From Thermophilibacter provencensis (GTDB lineage Bacteria > Actinomycetota > Coriobacteriia > Coriobacteriales > Atopobiaceae), in the NCBI RefSeq assembly GCF_900128445.1, contig NZ_LT671417.1, positions 434,001-498,000 on the forward strand: a stretch of DNA of 64,000 nucleotides, written 5' to 3'. A program made the translations under genes and the position numbers. A model generated the notes under the pieces. It worked only from the letters and a program-made list of their open reading frames with translations. It was not told where the DNA came from and did no database searches. Each line of letters begins with the position of its first letter. Position 1 is the first letter of the stretch. This document shows, in pieces, positions 29,625 to 42,137 of the stretch.

Positions 29625-30047
29625 TTACAGCAGCGGAGGCAGCTCACCGGCCGGCGCGGGGTCGGTCCACGTGAAACCATCACCAGACCCCTTCCCGTCG
29701 ACAAGCGAGAAGGCCGAGTAACTGCGGTAGCCGCGCTCGCCAAACTCGAGTATGGCCGCATCGGCGTAGGACCCGTCATCGTCCTCAATGGCGCCTTCGT
29801 AGACGAGCGCATAGCGCACGGCGTCCTCAAGCTCGCGCACCTTGGCGCGCGCGCCCTCAAGGCACGCCTCTGGGCCGTCGTCGACGAACTCGAAGCTCAG
29901 GACCTCTCCCGATGAGTCCTGAACGGCAAGAAGGACCTCGAAGGGCTCGCCCGCGGCGAGAAGGTCAAGGGCGTCGCCCATCAGCGTGCTTGCCAGCTCA
30001 TCAGTCTGGGGGGATACCCCCTCGCAAAGGTTCTCGGCTCTTCCCAT
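29625..30047 (-). CDS. Conserved hypothetical protein, acidic, 140 residues
   Basis: ATG 30047 has GAGGGGA upstream. An acidic soluble protein without signal peptide or membrane segment; it ends FTWTDPAPAGELPPLL. I do not recognise a family. It precedes typA by about 75 bases on the same strand, so the two may be co-transcribed. Coding character is supported by consistent GC-rich third positions and the ribosome site. Confidence 0.6.
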   Translation of the reverse strand: MGRAENLCEGVSPQTDELASTLMGDALDLLAAGEPFEVLLAVQDSSGEVLSFEFVDDGPEACLEGARAKVRELEDAVRYALVYEGAIEDDDGSYADAAILEFGERGYRSYSAFSLVDGKGSGDGFTWTDPAPAGELPPLL

Positions 30048-30082
30048 GGCTCCCCTCACGTCAACTTTCTGCTGCGATGATA

Positions 30083-30149
30083 CCTGACAAAGGTGACGGG
30101 GTCGTCTGTCATGAAAAACATGACAGACGACCCCGTCACCTTTGTCAGG
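30083..30149. repeat. Palindromic repeat, TGACAAAGG type, perfect 31-bp arms
   Basis: Arms 30083-30113 and 30119-30149 are exact inverse copies separated only by AAAAA. The closest relative is the copy at 42056-42134. It lies between the SDR stop and the hypothetical gene's start. Confidence 0.92.
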
Positions 30150-30165
30150 TGGATTCCCCTCTGTC

Positions 30166-30933
30166 CTAGATGGCAGTCCAGCCGCCGTCAATGGTGAGCA
30201 GTTGTCCCGTCGTGTAGGAGGATGCATCCGAGGCGAAGTAGAGTACGGCACCGTCCAGCTCGCCCTCGCGCCCGGGACGGCCCATCGGACACCGAATCGC
30301 GGCCACCTGATCGAAGCCGCCACCATCCAGAATGGCCCCCGTCATCTCGGACGGGAAGTAAGCCGGCCCGATGGCATTGACGGTGATGCCATGCTTTGCC
30401 CACTCCACGGCAAGCTGCTTGGTCATCATGAGCAGGCCGCCCTTGGTGGTGGCGTAGGCGCCCACCGGCCACTCAAGCATGCCGACGGTCGAGTGGATGG
30501 AGCCTGTGTTGATGATCTTGCCATAGCCACGCTCAATCATGCCACGGGCACACTCGCGGGCGAAGAAGTACGGGGCATTGAGGTTGACATCCATCATGGT
30601 GAGCCAGTCCTCGTCGCTCATCTCCTCCGCAGGAGCAGAGAGTCCAAGGCCAGCGTTGTTACAAAGGATGTCGATACGACCGAAGTGCCTCTCAACGTCT
30701 TCAACGGTCTGCTTGATCTGCTCCACATCAGACACGTCGCAGGTTCGGACGTAAGCCTCGACCCCGAGCTCCTCAATCTCTGACGCTACGACGTCGAGGC
30801 GCTCCTTGCGGCGGGCGACGAGGGCGACGCTGGCTCCGTTCCCGGCGAGCGCCTTTGCCATCTGAACGCCGAGACCAGAGCTCGCTCCCGTTACGAGGGC
30901 GACCTTGCCGGTCAGGTCAAAAAGGTTGGTCAT
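30166..30933 (-). CDS. Short-chain dehydrogenase/reductase
   Basis: 255 residues from ATG 30933, which has GAAGGGA upstream. A classical SDR with cofactor motif TGASSGLG (residues about 14-21), NNAG, catalytic Ser in TGSIHS and YATTK. The cofactor may be NADPH, as basic residues follow strand two (ARRKERL). It resembles gluconate 5-dehydrogenase-like enzymes, but the substrate is not determined. It is transcribed alone, with an unusual inverted-repeat element upstream. Confidence 0.88.
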   Translation of the reverse strand: MTNLFDLTGKVALVTGASSGLGVQMAKALAGNGASVALVARRKERLDVVASEIEELGVEAYVRTCDVSDVEQIKQTVEDVERHFGRIDILCNNAGLGLSAPAEEMSDEDWLTMMDVNLNAPYFFARECARGMIERGYGKIINTGSIHSTVGMLEWPVGAYATTKGGLLMMTKQLAVEWAKHGITVNAIGPAYFPSEMTGAILDGGGFDQVAAIRCPMGRPGREGELDGAVLYFASDASSYTTGQLLTIDGGWTAI

Positions 30934-31018
30934 GGGCAATCCCTTCTCGAGGACGTATGATGCATCATTTGTACCCATGAGGAATATAGCGAGACCTCTC
31001 GTCATCTCTGTCGAGCAG

Positions 31019-31244
31019 TGTGCAATCGTCGGGATAGTGGGAAACTTTCGACCGCTTCCCTGCAATCAGGCGGATAGTGTGAAGCGATTTCGGCACCTAG
31101 AGCCAGCCCAGACCAGCATAGGCAGATCACCAACAGGGCTTTTGTCGATGTTGTACTCAGGGGAACCGAGAAAAGGCTTCCCACTATCCGCCTGATTGCA
31201 CGCGGTCGGGCGTTTCTTTCGCACTATCGGCACAATTGCACAAC
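31019..31244. repeat. MITE-like element with four TGCAAT...GATAGTG units
   Basis: Left arm 31019-31085 and right arm 31176-31244 are inverse copies of about 68 bases, roughly four-fifths identical. Each arm contains two tandem units of the form TGCAAT, a GATAGTG core, then GAA. A 90-base middle has no ORF. It differs from the TGACAAA/TGCAAAA palindrome family. It lies in front of the SDR gene. No transposase is nearby. Confidence 0.65.
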
Positions 31245-31267
31245 ACCGAGGACGCGGAACGAAACGT

Positions 31268-31298
31268 CTGTGAATTGGGGACTGTCCCCAATTCACAG
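31268..31298. repeat. Perfect 31-base palindrome with GGGGACTGTCCCC core
   Basis: CTGTGAATTGGGGAC (31268-31282), a central T, then GTCCCCAATTCACAG (31284-31298). It shares the GGGACAG/CTGTCCC core of the larger repeats but is a single unit. It directly follows the tRNA-Ala terminator. Confidence 0.85.
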
Positions 31299-31327
31299 AA
31301 AAAGGCCGGACCCGAAGGCCCGGCCCT
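31299..31327 (-). terminator. Intrinsic terminator of the tRNA-Ala transcript
   Basis: On the minus strand GGCCGGGCC, loop TTCGGG and a matching GGCC-rich arm end in TTTTT, 8 bases past the tRNA 3' end. Confidence 0.85.
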
Positions 31328-31334
31328 GATGTTG

Positions 31335-31410
31335 TGGTGGAGACGATGGGGTTCGAACCCACGGCCTCAGGCTTGCAAAGCCCGCGCTCTCCCAGCTGAG
31401 CTACGTCCCC
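31335..31410 (-). tRNA. tRNA-Ala (anticodon TGC)
   Basis: A 76-base tRNA: acceptor GGGGACG with CGTCTCC, anticodon loop TTTGCAA, T-loop GGTTCGAACCC and an encoded CCA. It reads GCN codons, mainly GCA. It is downstream of tRNA-Ile(GAT); this Ile-Ala pair is not inside an rRNA operon here. Confidence 0.95.
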
Positions 31411-31439
31411 GTCTGGGTTGACGCAATGCGTCGGAATAT

Positions 31440-31487
31440 AATAATCGCCCCAGCGGCGACTCGGCTAACGCTGGGGCGACTATTGTC
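31440..31487 (-). terminator. Hairpin between tRNA-Ile and tRNA-Ala
   Basis: TCGCCCCAGCG and CGCTGGGGCGA pair around a 13-base loop; the minus-strand transcript continues ATTATTATATT. It would end or process the tRNA-Ile transcript. Confidence 0.7.
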
Positions 31488-31493
31488 AGGAAG

Positions 31494-31570
31494 TGGTGGG
31501 CCTGACAAGGTTCGAACTTGTGACCTCCCGGTTATCAGCCGGACGCTCTGACCAACTGAGCTACAGGCCC
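31494..31570 (-). tRNA. tRNA-Ile (anticodon GAT)
   Basis: A 77-base tRNA: acceptor GGGCCTG with CAGGCCC, anticodon loop CTGATAA, T-loop AGTTCGAACCT and an encoded CCA. It reads AUC/AUU codons. Confidence 0.95.
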
Positions 31571-31703
31571 AACGCGAGAAGATATACTACACGGGCATCT
31601 CCTTGCGGTCAACGACTTTTTTGACTTTTTCTTTCCAATTGCTTGCGAACAGCTGACGGGCTGCACAATTGGGTAGGATATGCGGTCGAGAGAAAGGAAG
31701 CAC

Positions 31704-32240
31704 GTGCCGCTACAGAGGATGGATATAGAGAGCCTCGTCGTGGGTGGGGGACCACTCGCGTCGCTCGTCGTTCTTCGGTCCCAGGGGTCCGGAGAGTCCG
31801 AGGGCGCTGCGCAGCTGCCGATTCAGATAGGCTCCTTCGAGGCGAGCGCCATCAGCATGGGCGTGACCCCCCGCGAGGGAGGGCGCCCTATGACCCACGA
31901 CCTTCTCAAGTCGACCATATCGGCGCTCGGGGCGTCCTGCGTCTCCGTTCGCATCAACGACGTCAAGGGGACGACGTTCTACGCGCAGGTCGAGCTCATG
32001 CGCGAGGATGGCAGGCAGGTCCTCGTCGACGCACGCCCCTCGGATGCCATCGCGCTTGCCGTGCGGGAGGAGGTTCCCGTCTTCGCCGAGGATTCCGTCC
32101 TCAAGACGGCGTCGCTGCCCGACTTCAGGGGCGTCGAGAGGGATGAGCAGGAGCGAGAGCTGGCCGAGTTCCATAACTTCGTCGAGTCTCTCTCCCCGGA
32201 GGACTTTACCGTCACCCACGAGGAACCAGACGGGGAGTAG
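31704..32240 (+). CDS. Bifunctional nuclease family protein (DUF151)
   Basis: 178 residues from GTG 31704, which has AAAGGAAG upstream; ATG 31719 is the alternative. The DUF151 core is clear: GRPMTHDLLKSTISALGA, INDVKGTTFYAQVEL and VDARPSDAIALAVREEVPVF. Plant and bacterial members have nuclease activity, and a mycobacterial-type role in oxidative stress has been reported; the target here is unknown. An acidic tail follows. Single gene between tRNAs and gyrA. Confidence 0.88.
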   Translation: MPLQRMDIESLVVGGGPLASLVVLRSQGSGESEGAAQLPIQIGSFEASAISMGVTPREGGRPMTHDLLKSTISALGASCVSVRINDVKGTTFYAQVELMREDGRQVLVDARPSDAIALAVREEVPVFAEDSVLKTASLPDFRGVERDEQERELAEFHNFVESLSPEDFTVTHEEPDGE

Positions 32241-32254
32241 CGCAGCCTCCGTAG

Positions 32255-32341
32255 CCGTGCAAAAGGGACAGGCACCTTTGCACACATCTTAGTGTGCAAA
32301 GGTGCCTGTCCCTTTTGCACGGTGCCTGTCCCCTTCGCACG
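32255..32341. repeat. Palindromic repeat, TGCAAAAG type, plus a partial third unit
   Basis: Arms 32255-32285 and 32292-32322 are exact 31-bp inverse copies around 6 bases. A further half unit, TGCCTGTCCCCTTCGCACG, follows at 32323-32341 in the same orientation as the second arm. It lies between the convergent DUF151 and gyrA ends. Confidence 0.9.
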
Positions 32342-32361
32342 CTCGGACGGTGCCTCGCACT

Positions 32362-32396
32362 AAAAGACGCCCCGCAGACCTTACCTGCGGGGCGTC
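32362..32396 (-). terminator. Intrinsic terminator of gyrA
   Basis: GACGCCCCGCAG and CTGCGGGGCGTC form a 12-bp stem around 7 bases (32366-32396); the minus strand then reads TTTTAGT. It lies 8 bases past the gyrA stop. Confidence 0.9.
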
Positions 32397-32403
32397 CCAT
32401 TTA

Positions 32404-35175
<2,772 letters not shown>

Positions 35176-35190
35176 GTGGGGCCTTTCTCT

Positions 35191-35261
35191 GGTGTGCAAA
35201 AGGGACAGTCACTTTTGCACAAGTTCCTAGTGTGCAAAAGTGACTGTCCCTTTTGCACACC
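35191..35261. repeat. Palindromic repeat, TGCAAAAG type, between gyrB and gyrA
   Basis: Arms 35191-35221 and 35231-35261 are exact 31-bp inverse copies around a 9-base centre. One end lies 3-8 bases from the gyrA ribosome site and the other 14 bases from the gyrB stop, so any hairpin in the gyrBA message would touch gyrA initiation. Confidence 0.92.
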
Positions 35262-35275
35262 CCGTCGGGAGGTGA

Positions 35276-37309
<2,034 letters not shown>

Positions 37310-37434
37310 GCGACCGTCCTTCCAAGAAGCGTCACATTAGTTAAAACCCTGTATGATATCAGGCCAGATGAATCAATGATACCGCTTTAGAGGACGCTGA
37401 GAGGCCCTGTGAGGGCACATTCACGATTTCCGCT

Positions 37435-37986
37435 CTATTTGTCGTGTTGAAGCCGATACGAGGCGCTCATCGCCCGAGAGACGCTTTCACGCAGCGTTGG
37501 GGGGAGCTCCGAGCATGCCCTCTCGATCTCGGCGACCTCAGCGCGTGACAGGGGGACGGGGGCTTTGTCACCGCTCCGTCCCCCTGTCACGCGCGGGTCG
37601 GGTGTGACAGGGGGACGGAGCGGTGACAAAGCCCCCGTCCCCCTGTCACGCGCATATTTGCTCAGGCGAAACTCGACCTTCGAGAACGCGAGTCCGGCGT
37701 TGGCGAGGCGTGCCAGGTAGACCTCGCTGTTTGCCGAGAAGTCCGTGGCGCGTGACCGTGAGTCCACGTAGACCACGAGAACCGGGCCGCTCTCTCCCCG
37801 GCGAGGGTCGCGCACGAACGTCCCCGTGGTGTGCGCCCGCTCTATGTCGCCGTTGACGGCGTGCCACGCGCGCGTGACGCGCCATGACGCGTCCGCCCGC
37901 TCGTCGAACATCGCGGAGAGTATCCCGGAAAGACCGGCGGGGGCCGCCTCCCGGCGCGCTCGCTCGGCGCTCAGCTCATCGGCCAC
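37435..37986 (-). CDS. DciA-like DUF721 protein carrying a translated palindromic repeat
   Basis: A 183-residue protein; ATG 37986 overlaps the recF stop by 11 bases. The DUF721 core is residues 18-110 (LSGILSAMFDERADASWRV, WHAVNGDIERAHTTGTF, AFSKVEFRLSKYA). DciA relatives assist loading of DnaB helicase. Residues about 112-148 are encoded by the 113-base repeat at 37541-37653, after which a helical C-terminus resumes (EVAEIERACSELPPTLRESVSRAM). The frame is intact through the repeat, so the protein is probably made with a 37-residue insert between the fold and the C-terminal helix. Confidence 0.8.
   Translation of the reverse strand: MADELSAERARREAAPAGLSGILSAMFDERADASWRVTRAWHAVNGDIERAHTTGTFVRDPRRGESGPVLVVYVDSRSRATDFSANSEVYLARLANAGLAFSKVEFRLSKYARDRGTGALSPLRPPVTPDPRVTGGRSGDKAPVPLSRAEVAEIERACSELPPTLRESVSRAMSASYRLQHDK
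37541..37653. repeat. Double palindrome, GGGGGACGG type, inside the dciA-like gene
   Basis: First unit 37541-37594 has ends GCGCGTGACAGGGGGACGG and CCGTCCCCCTGTCACGCGC, so it is itself a palindrome. Second unit 37604-37653 is the exact inverse of the first (minus the outer GCGC on one side). The inner words GTGACAAAGC and GCTTTGTCAC mark orientation. This is the clearest palindrome of palindromes and the only copy inside a coding sequence. Confidence 0.92.
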
Positions 37987-39067
37987 GGAAGCTCACCACC
38001 TCGGACGCGTCGAGGAGCTCCGGCGAGAAGTACCCGAGGTTCGTCGTGGTGATGACGGTCTGGATGCCCTTCTGCGCGAAGCGCACGACGGCGTTCCTGC
38101 GCCGCTCGTCAAGCTCGCTCATCACGTCGTCAAGCAGCAGCAGCGGACGCGACCCAACGACCTCGGCGGCGAGCTCGACCTCGGCCATCTTGAGCGCGAG
38201 CGCCACGCAGCGCTGCTGGCCCTGCGAGCCAAAGGAGCGCGCGTCGCGGCCGTCGATGAGGAAGGTGACGTCGTCTCGGTGGGGCCCCACGCAGGTCTGC
38301 TGTCGCCTGAGGTCCTCCCTCCGCCGAGCGGCGAGCGCTGCGGCGAAGACGTCGCGGATCTCGTCGCGCGTCATCCCGAAGACGTCATCCCCGAGGGTGC
38401 TCCCATACGAGCAGGTCAGCTCCTCCCCGCCCGAGACCTCCCCGTAGATTGCCCTGACCTTATCGGCAAGCCGGGAGAAGAGCCTGAGGCGGGCCTCGAG
38501 GAGCGTGGCGCCGCCAAGAGAGACCGAGGCGTCCCATGCCTCGAGCAGGTTCTCGTCCGGGAACTCCTCGCGCAGGAGACGGTTTCGCTGCTCGACCGAG
38601 CGCGTGTAGGCGGCCAGCACGTTTGCGTAGCCCCTGTTGGCCTGCCTCCCAAAGCCATCGAGCTCGTCGCGCCTCCCCGAGGCCCCGCGCTTCACAAGGC
38701 CGAGGTCGTCCGGCGAGAAGAGCACCGACATCAGCGCCGAGGGCATGTCGGACGCCTGGCATCGCTTGCCGTTGAGCGAGAAGGACCTCCTCCCCGCCAC
38801 CACGTCGCACCGGGCGTCCAGCACGCGGCCGTCCCCCTCGAGGCGCGCATCGATCCGCGCCGAGTCCGCGCCCTCGCGCACGAGGTCGCGGGGGCGCGGC
38901 CGGCGGAAGGACGCGCCCGCCGTGAGCAGCTGCAGCGCCTCGACGGTATTGGTCTTTCCGGCGGCGTTGGGCCCCACGAGGATGGTCGTCGTGGGGGCGG
39001 GACTCAGCGAGAGCCGCTCGAAGGAGCGGAAGTCCGCGAGCGAAAGGCTGGTGACGAGAAGCCCCAT
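37976..39067 (-). CDS. recF: DNA replication/repair protein RecF
   Basis: 363 residues from ATG 39067. The ABC-type ATPase has Walker A VGPNAAGKTN (31-40), signature region near FGSQGQQRCVALALK, and Walker B LLLLDDVMSELD. It works with RecO and RecR to load RecA at gaps. The start overlaps closely with the dnaN stop (39073) and the end overlaps the dciA-like start. Confidence 0.95.
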   Translation of the reverse strand: MGLLVTSLSLADFRSFERLSLSPAPTTTILVGPNAAGKTNTVEALQLLTAGASFRRPRPRDLVREGADSARIDARLEGDGRVLDARCDVVAGRRSFSLNGKRCQASDMPSALMSVLFSPDDLGLVKRGASGRRDELDGFGRQANRGYANVLAAYTRSVEQRNRLLREEFPDENLLEAWDASVSLGGATLLEARLRLFSRLADKVRAIYGEVSGGEELTCSYGSTLGDDVFGMTRDEIRDVFAAALAARRREDLRRQQTCVGPHRDDVTFLIDGRDARSFGSQGQQRCVALALKMAEVELAAEVVGSRPLLLLDDVMSELDERRRNAVVRFAQKGIQTVITTTNLGYFSPELLDASEVVSFRGR

Positions 39068-39072
39068 GCGCC

Positions 39073-40173
39073 CTAGAGCCTCACGGGCATGAGCAGGTAG
39101 AGGTAGTTCACCTTCCCGTTGCACTTGAAGATGCCGGGCTGCACGGACCCCTGCAGCTCGAGGCGCATCTCGTCAGACCCGGAGACCGCGTTCACGCAGT
39201 CGAACACATAGTGGTAGTTGAGCGCGATGGACAGGCTCTGGCCCTCGACCTCGACCGGGAGGAGCTCCGAGGACTCGCCCTGCTCGGGAGAGCTCGCCGA
39301 GAGGCGCATGAGGCCGGCGTCGGCATCGATGTCAAAGCGCACGGCGGCGTTCTGCAGCGCGATCACGGAGACGCGCTTGAGGGCGGCGGAGAACTCCGCC
39401 ACGTCAAGCGTCACGGCGGTGCCGCAGGTGGGAGGGAGGAGCTGCTTGTAGTCTGGGAAGTTGCCCTCGATCCTGCGCGTGACGAAGGTCGTGTTGCCGA
39501 AGGTGAAGATGACCTGGCTCTCCGTGGTGCCGATCTGGATGGTCTCGTCCGAAGAGGGCATCGTGAGAACGTCGTGGAACACGGTTCCTCCCACGATGGC
39601 GCGGAAGGCCTCGCCCGCCGGCGACTCCACGGAGGAGTCACAGACCGCGAGTCGGAAGGAGTCCGTCGCGACGAGCCGGATGGTGTTGTCCTCGACCGTG
39701 AGCAGGATGCCCTGGAGGATGGGGCGGGAGGTCTCGCGCGAGGTCACCTTGTAGACCTTGTCCACCATGCGGGAAAGCAGCTCGCCGGGAAGCTCGATCG
39801 TGCGATCGGGCTCAAGGTCCGGGAACGCGGGCCAGTCGGATGGGTTGAGGGTGTTGAGGCGGAAGGTGGACTTGTCGCACGAGACGGTGATCGTGCGGTC
39901 CGAGCCCTCGAAGGTCACGGCAGAGTCGGAGAGCGTCTTCACGATGTTGGTGATGACCTTGCCGGAGACCACCGTCTCTCCCGGCTCCTCGACGTTCGCG
40001 GGAATGAGGTGGCGGATGGAGATCGTGAGGTTGTTGGTCTGGAACTCGAGCGTCCCGTCCTGGGCGCGGACGTAGATGCCCGAGAGGATCGGGAGCGTGG
40101 AGTTGGTCCCCATGCCCTTGGCCACCACGGTGAGGGCCTTCATGAGGGAGGACTGGCTGACGGTGAACTTCAT
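39073..40173 (-). CDS. dnaN: DNA polymerase III beta subunit (sliding clamp)
   Basis: 366 residues, normal size. It begins MKFTVSQSSLMKALTVVAKG; it ends LLMPVRL, the conserved C-terminal clamp sequence. Three clamp domains are present. The first gene of the dnaN-recF-dciA run; it is separated from dnaA by a 246-base gap with DnaA-box-like words. Confidence 0.97.
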   Translation of the reverse strand: MKFTVSQSSLMKALTVVAKGMGTNSTLPILSGIYVRAQDGTLEFQTNNLTISIRHLIPANVEEPGETVVSGKVITNIVKTLSDSAVTFEGSDRTITVSCDKSTFRLNTLNPSDWPAFPDLEPDRTIELPGELLSRMVDKVYKVTSRETSRPILQGILLTVEDNTIRLVATDSFRLAVCDSSVESPAGEAFRAIVGGTVFHDVLTMPSSDETIQIGTTESQVIFTFGNTTFVTRRIEGNFPDYKQLLPPTCGTAVTLDVAEFSAALKRVSVIALQNAAVRFDIDADAGLMRLSASSPEQGESSELLPVEVEGQSLSIALNYHYVFDCVNAVSGSDEMRLELQGSVQPGIFKCNGKVNYLYLLMPVRL

Positions 40174-40419
40174 GTGCGGCCCTTTCTAATAGTTCTTAGA
40201 TAAGTACTTAAGGACAGTAGTAGTAATAAGGTCTGTCGAAAAGTAAATAACAGCGAGAAGAACGAGGTCAAAGACGTTGTTGCAACATTGTGCGAGACCC
40301 CTTCGCACTCGACACGTTTCGACATCTCCCCACTGTTGAAAACTCCTTCTACATTCTCCGCGGGTTTTTCTCGATGTTCCCACAAGCTTGCGACAGGATT
40401 GTCGACATTCGGCGCGAGG
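40174..40419. promoter_or_regulatory. dnaA-dnaN gap with DnaA-box-like words
   Basis: The dnaN-proximal end (40190-40260) is AT-rich. Words matching TTKTCNACA, allowing one change: TTTTCGACA on minus at 40234-40242, GTTTCGACA at 40316-40324, TTTTCAACA on minus at 40334-40342, and TTGTCGACA at 40399-40407. In many actinobacteria oriC lies here, so this may be a second part of a bipartite origin or a DnaA-controlled promoter for dnaN. Confidence 0.5.
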
Positions 40420-41988
40420 TCACGAGTTGCCGGTTATGGAGTCCCTGATTTGCATCAGGCGGTCGTAGAAGACCTTGTCGTCGCGCTTCGCCTCGTCCAC
40501 CACGCTGATGCTGTGCATGATCGTGGCGTGGCTCCTGCCGCCGAAGTGCTTGCCGATGTCCGCCAGCGTGCGGTCGCAGAGTTCGCGCGAGAGCCAGATG
40601 GCAACGTGGCGGGCCTCCATCAGCCCCTTGTGACGCTTGTTGCCCACGAGGCTCGCGTGGTCGATGTCGTAGTACTTCTCGACGGCCTTCTGGACGTCCT
40701 CGATGGAGACGGAGCGCATGGCGCTCGGCCAGCACTCCTTGGCGAGCGCCCCGATCTCCTCCCGGCTGATCTGGGTGCCTCTGCCCTCGGCCGCGGTGGC
40801 GGCGAAGAGGCACCGCTGGCAGAAGCCCTCGATGACGCGGATGTTGGTGCCGGCGAGCTCGGCCATGTAGCGCATCGCGTCGCCTGGAACGGTTCCCGAG
40901 AGGGCGGGCACGTTCTCGCGCTCCGCGTCCTCGCGCATCCGCTCGCAGAAGGTCTCGATGAGGCGGAGCTTGAGCTCGTAGCTCGGGACCTGGACGGGCG
41001 TGGTGAACCCTGACCCGAGGCGGCTCGTCACGCGCTCGTCGAACCCGTCCTTCCCCATGCCGAGCTGCGCCGGCGTGCGGTCCGCGGCGAGCACGATCTG
41101 CTTGCCGTTTCCGATGAGCTCGTTGAACGTGTCGAAGAAGAAGCCGACGGTGCCCGCCTTGCCGGCCATCTTCTGGATGTCGTCGATGATGAGGACGTCG
41201 ATGTCCGCGTAGTTCTGGCGCAGCACGGACGCGGCCGAGCGCTCCGAGTGCCGCATCGCCTCGGTGTAGTCGGTGATGAAGGAGGAGGCGTCGCGATATA
41301 CGCACAGGCGGGACGGGTCGTTCCTCGCGATGTAGTTCTGAATCGCCCGGAGCAGGTGCGTCTTCCCGAGGCCGCTCTTGCCGTAGATGAACAGCGGGTT
41401 GTACGTGCTGTTCATGCCGTTGGCGACCTGCAGGGCGGCCTGGTAGGCTATGTCGTTCTCTTCCCCTCGGACGAAGCGCTCAAAAGTGAGCTTGGAGGTC
41501 GCGCCCGCTATGTCCTCGACGAGCGGGTTGCGCTCCCGGCGGCGCCGGTTCTCCTCCTCGCGCGCCTCCTGCGCGCGCCGCTCGTCCCAGGTGTCCTCCG
41601 CGATGCTGCGCGGCGTCGGGCGCTCCTCGGCCGCGCGGGCGGTCCCCTCGACGTCCGCCATCCAGGCGCGGGCCTCCTCGCGCGACATGCTCGAGGCCGG
41701 CGCCTGTGCGGGCGCGGCGGCCTGGGCGGGGGCGAAGGAGATCTCGAGCCTCATGGGCTCGAACGCGGCCTGCGTGAGGCATTCCTCCACGACCCCCGCG
41801 TTCTTCGAGACCGTCTTGAGGACGAGCCTCATGGGAGTCGTCACGTGGAGGACGCCGTCGGTCATTGACTCGGGGCGGCAGTTCCTGAGCATGGCAAGCA
41901 CCGACTCGGGCACGCGCTGCTGCGCGGCGAGAAGGTCGAGCGCGTCCTGCCAGAGGGCCTCGGCGTCAGATTCGAGGGAGAGTTCCAT
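40420..41988 (-). CDS. dnaA: Chromosomal replication initiator protein
   Basis: 522 residues. Domain I is residues 1-90, domain II is a variable Ala/Glu/Arg-rich linker (about 90-165), domain III is AAA+ with Walker A GKSGLGKT (203-210) and Walker B VLIIDD (265-270), and domain IV carries the DNA-binding signature DRTLADIGKHFGGRSHATIM. It binds DnaA boxes at oriC and opens DNA. Two DnaA-box-like words lie in its own leader, suggesting autoregulation. Confidence 0.97.
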   Translation of the reverse strand: MELSLESDAEALWQDALDLLAAQQRVPESVLAMLRNCRPESMTDGVLHVTTPMRLVLKTVSKNAGVVEECLTQAAFEPMRLEISFAPAQAAAPAQAPASSMSREEARAWMADVEGTARAAEERPTPRSIAEDTWDERRAQEAREEENRRRRERNPLVEDIAGATSKLTFERFVRGEENDIAYQAALQVANGMNSTYNPLFIYGKSGLGKTHLLRAIQNYIARNDPSRLCVYRDASSFITDYTEAMRHSERSAASVLRQNYADIDVLIIDDIQKMAGKAGTVGFFFDTFNELIGNGKQIVLAADRTPAQLGMGKDGFDERVTSRLGSGFTTPVQVPSYELKLRLIETFCERMREDAERENVPALSGTVPGDAMRYMAELAGTNIRVIEGFCQRCLFAATAAEGRGTQISREEIGALAKECWPSAMRSVSIEDVQKAVEKYYDIDHASLVGNKRHKGLMEARHVAIWLSRELCDRTLADIGKHFGGRSHATIMHSISVVDEAKRDDKVFYDRLMQIRDSITGNS

Positions 41989-42006
41989 GGTTCCACAATC
42001 CTTGGA

Positions 42007-42047
42007 TGTTGAAAAACGGCGTCATCCAGTATAGCGATTGTTGATAA
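42007..42047 (-). promoter_or_regulatory. DnaA-box-like words in the dnaA leader
   Basis: TTTTCAACA (minus, 42007-42015) and TTATCAACA (minus, 42039-42047); the second differs from the classical TTATCCACA at one base. They lie 19-59 bases upstream of the dnaA ATG, where DnaA usually represses its own gene. Confidence 0.55.
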
Positions 42048-42055
42048 CCCGCTGT

Positions 42056-42134
42056 GCGCGACCTGACAAAGGTGACAGGGTCAACTGTCAGGTTTTTCCT
42101 GACAGTTGACCCTGTCACCTTTGTCAGGTCGCGC
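42056..42134. repeat. Palindromic repeat, TGACAAAGG type, perfect 37-bp arms, next to dnaA
   Basis: Arms 42056-42092 and 42098-42134 are exact inverse copies with a 5-base TTTTT centre (AAAAA on minus), the longest perfect copy in the window. It sits between the GHKL ATPase stop and the dnaA leader and probably blocks readthrough into dnaA. Confidence 0.93.
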
Positions 42135-42137
42135 TTG

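Noticed and set aside
31335-31570. tRNA-Ile/tRNA-Ala pair as part of an rRNA operon spacer
   Set aside because: No 16S or 23S sequence lies on either side, and a terminator separates the two tRNAs.
40174-40419. dnaA-dnaN gap as the sole oriC
   Set aside because: It has box-like words, but gene polarity flips at 43.2-43.5 kb rather than here, so it is at most one part of the origin.
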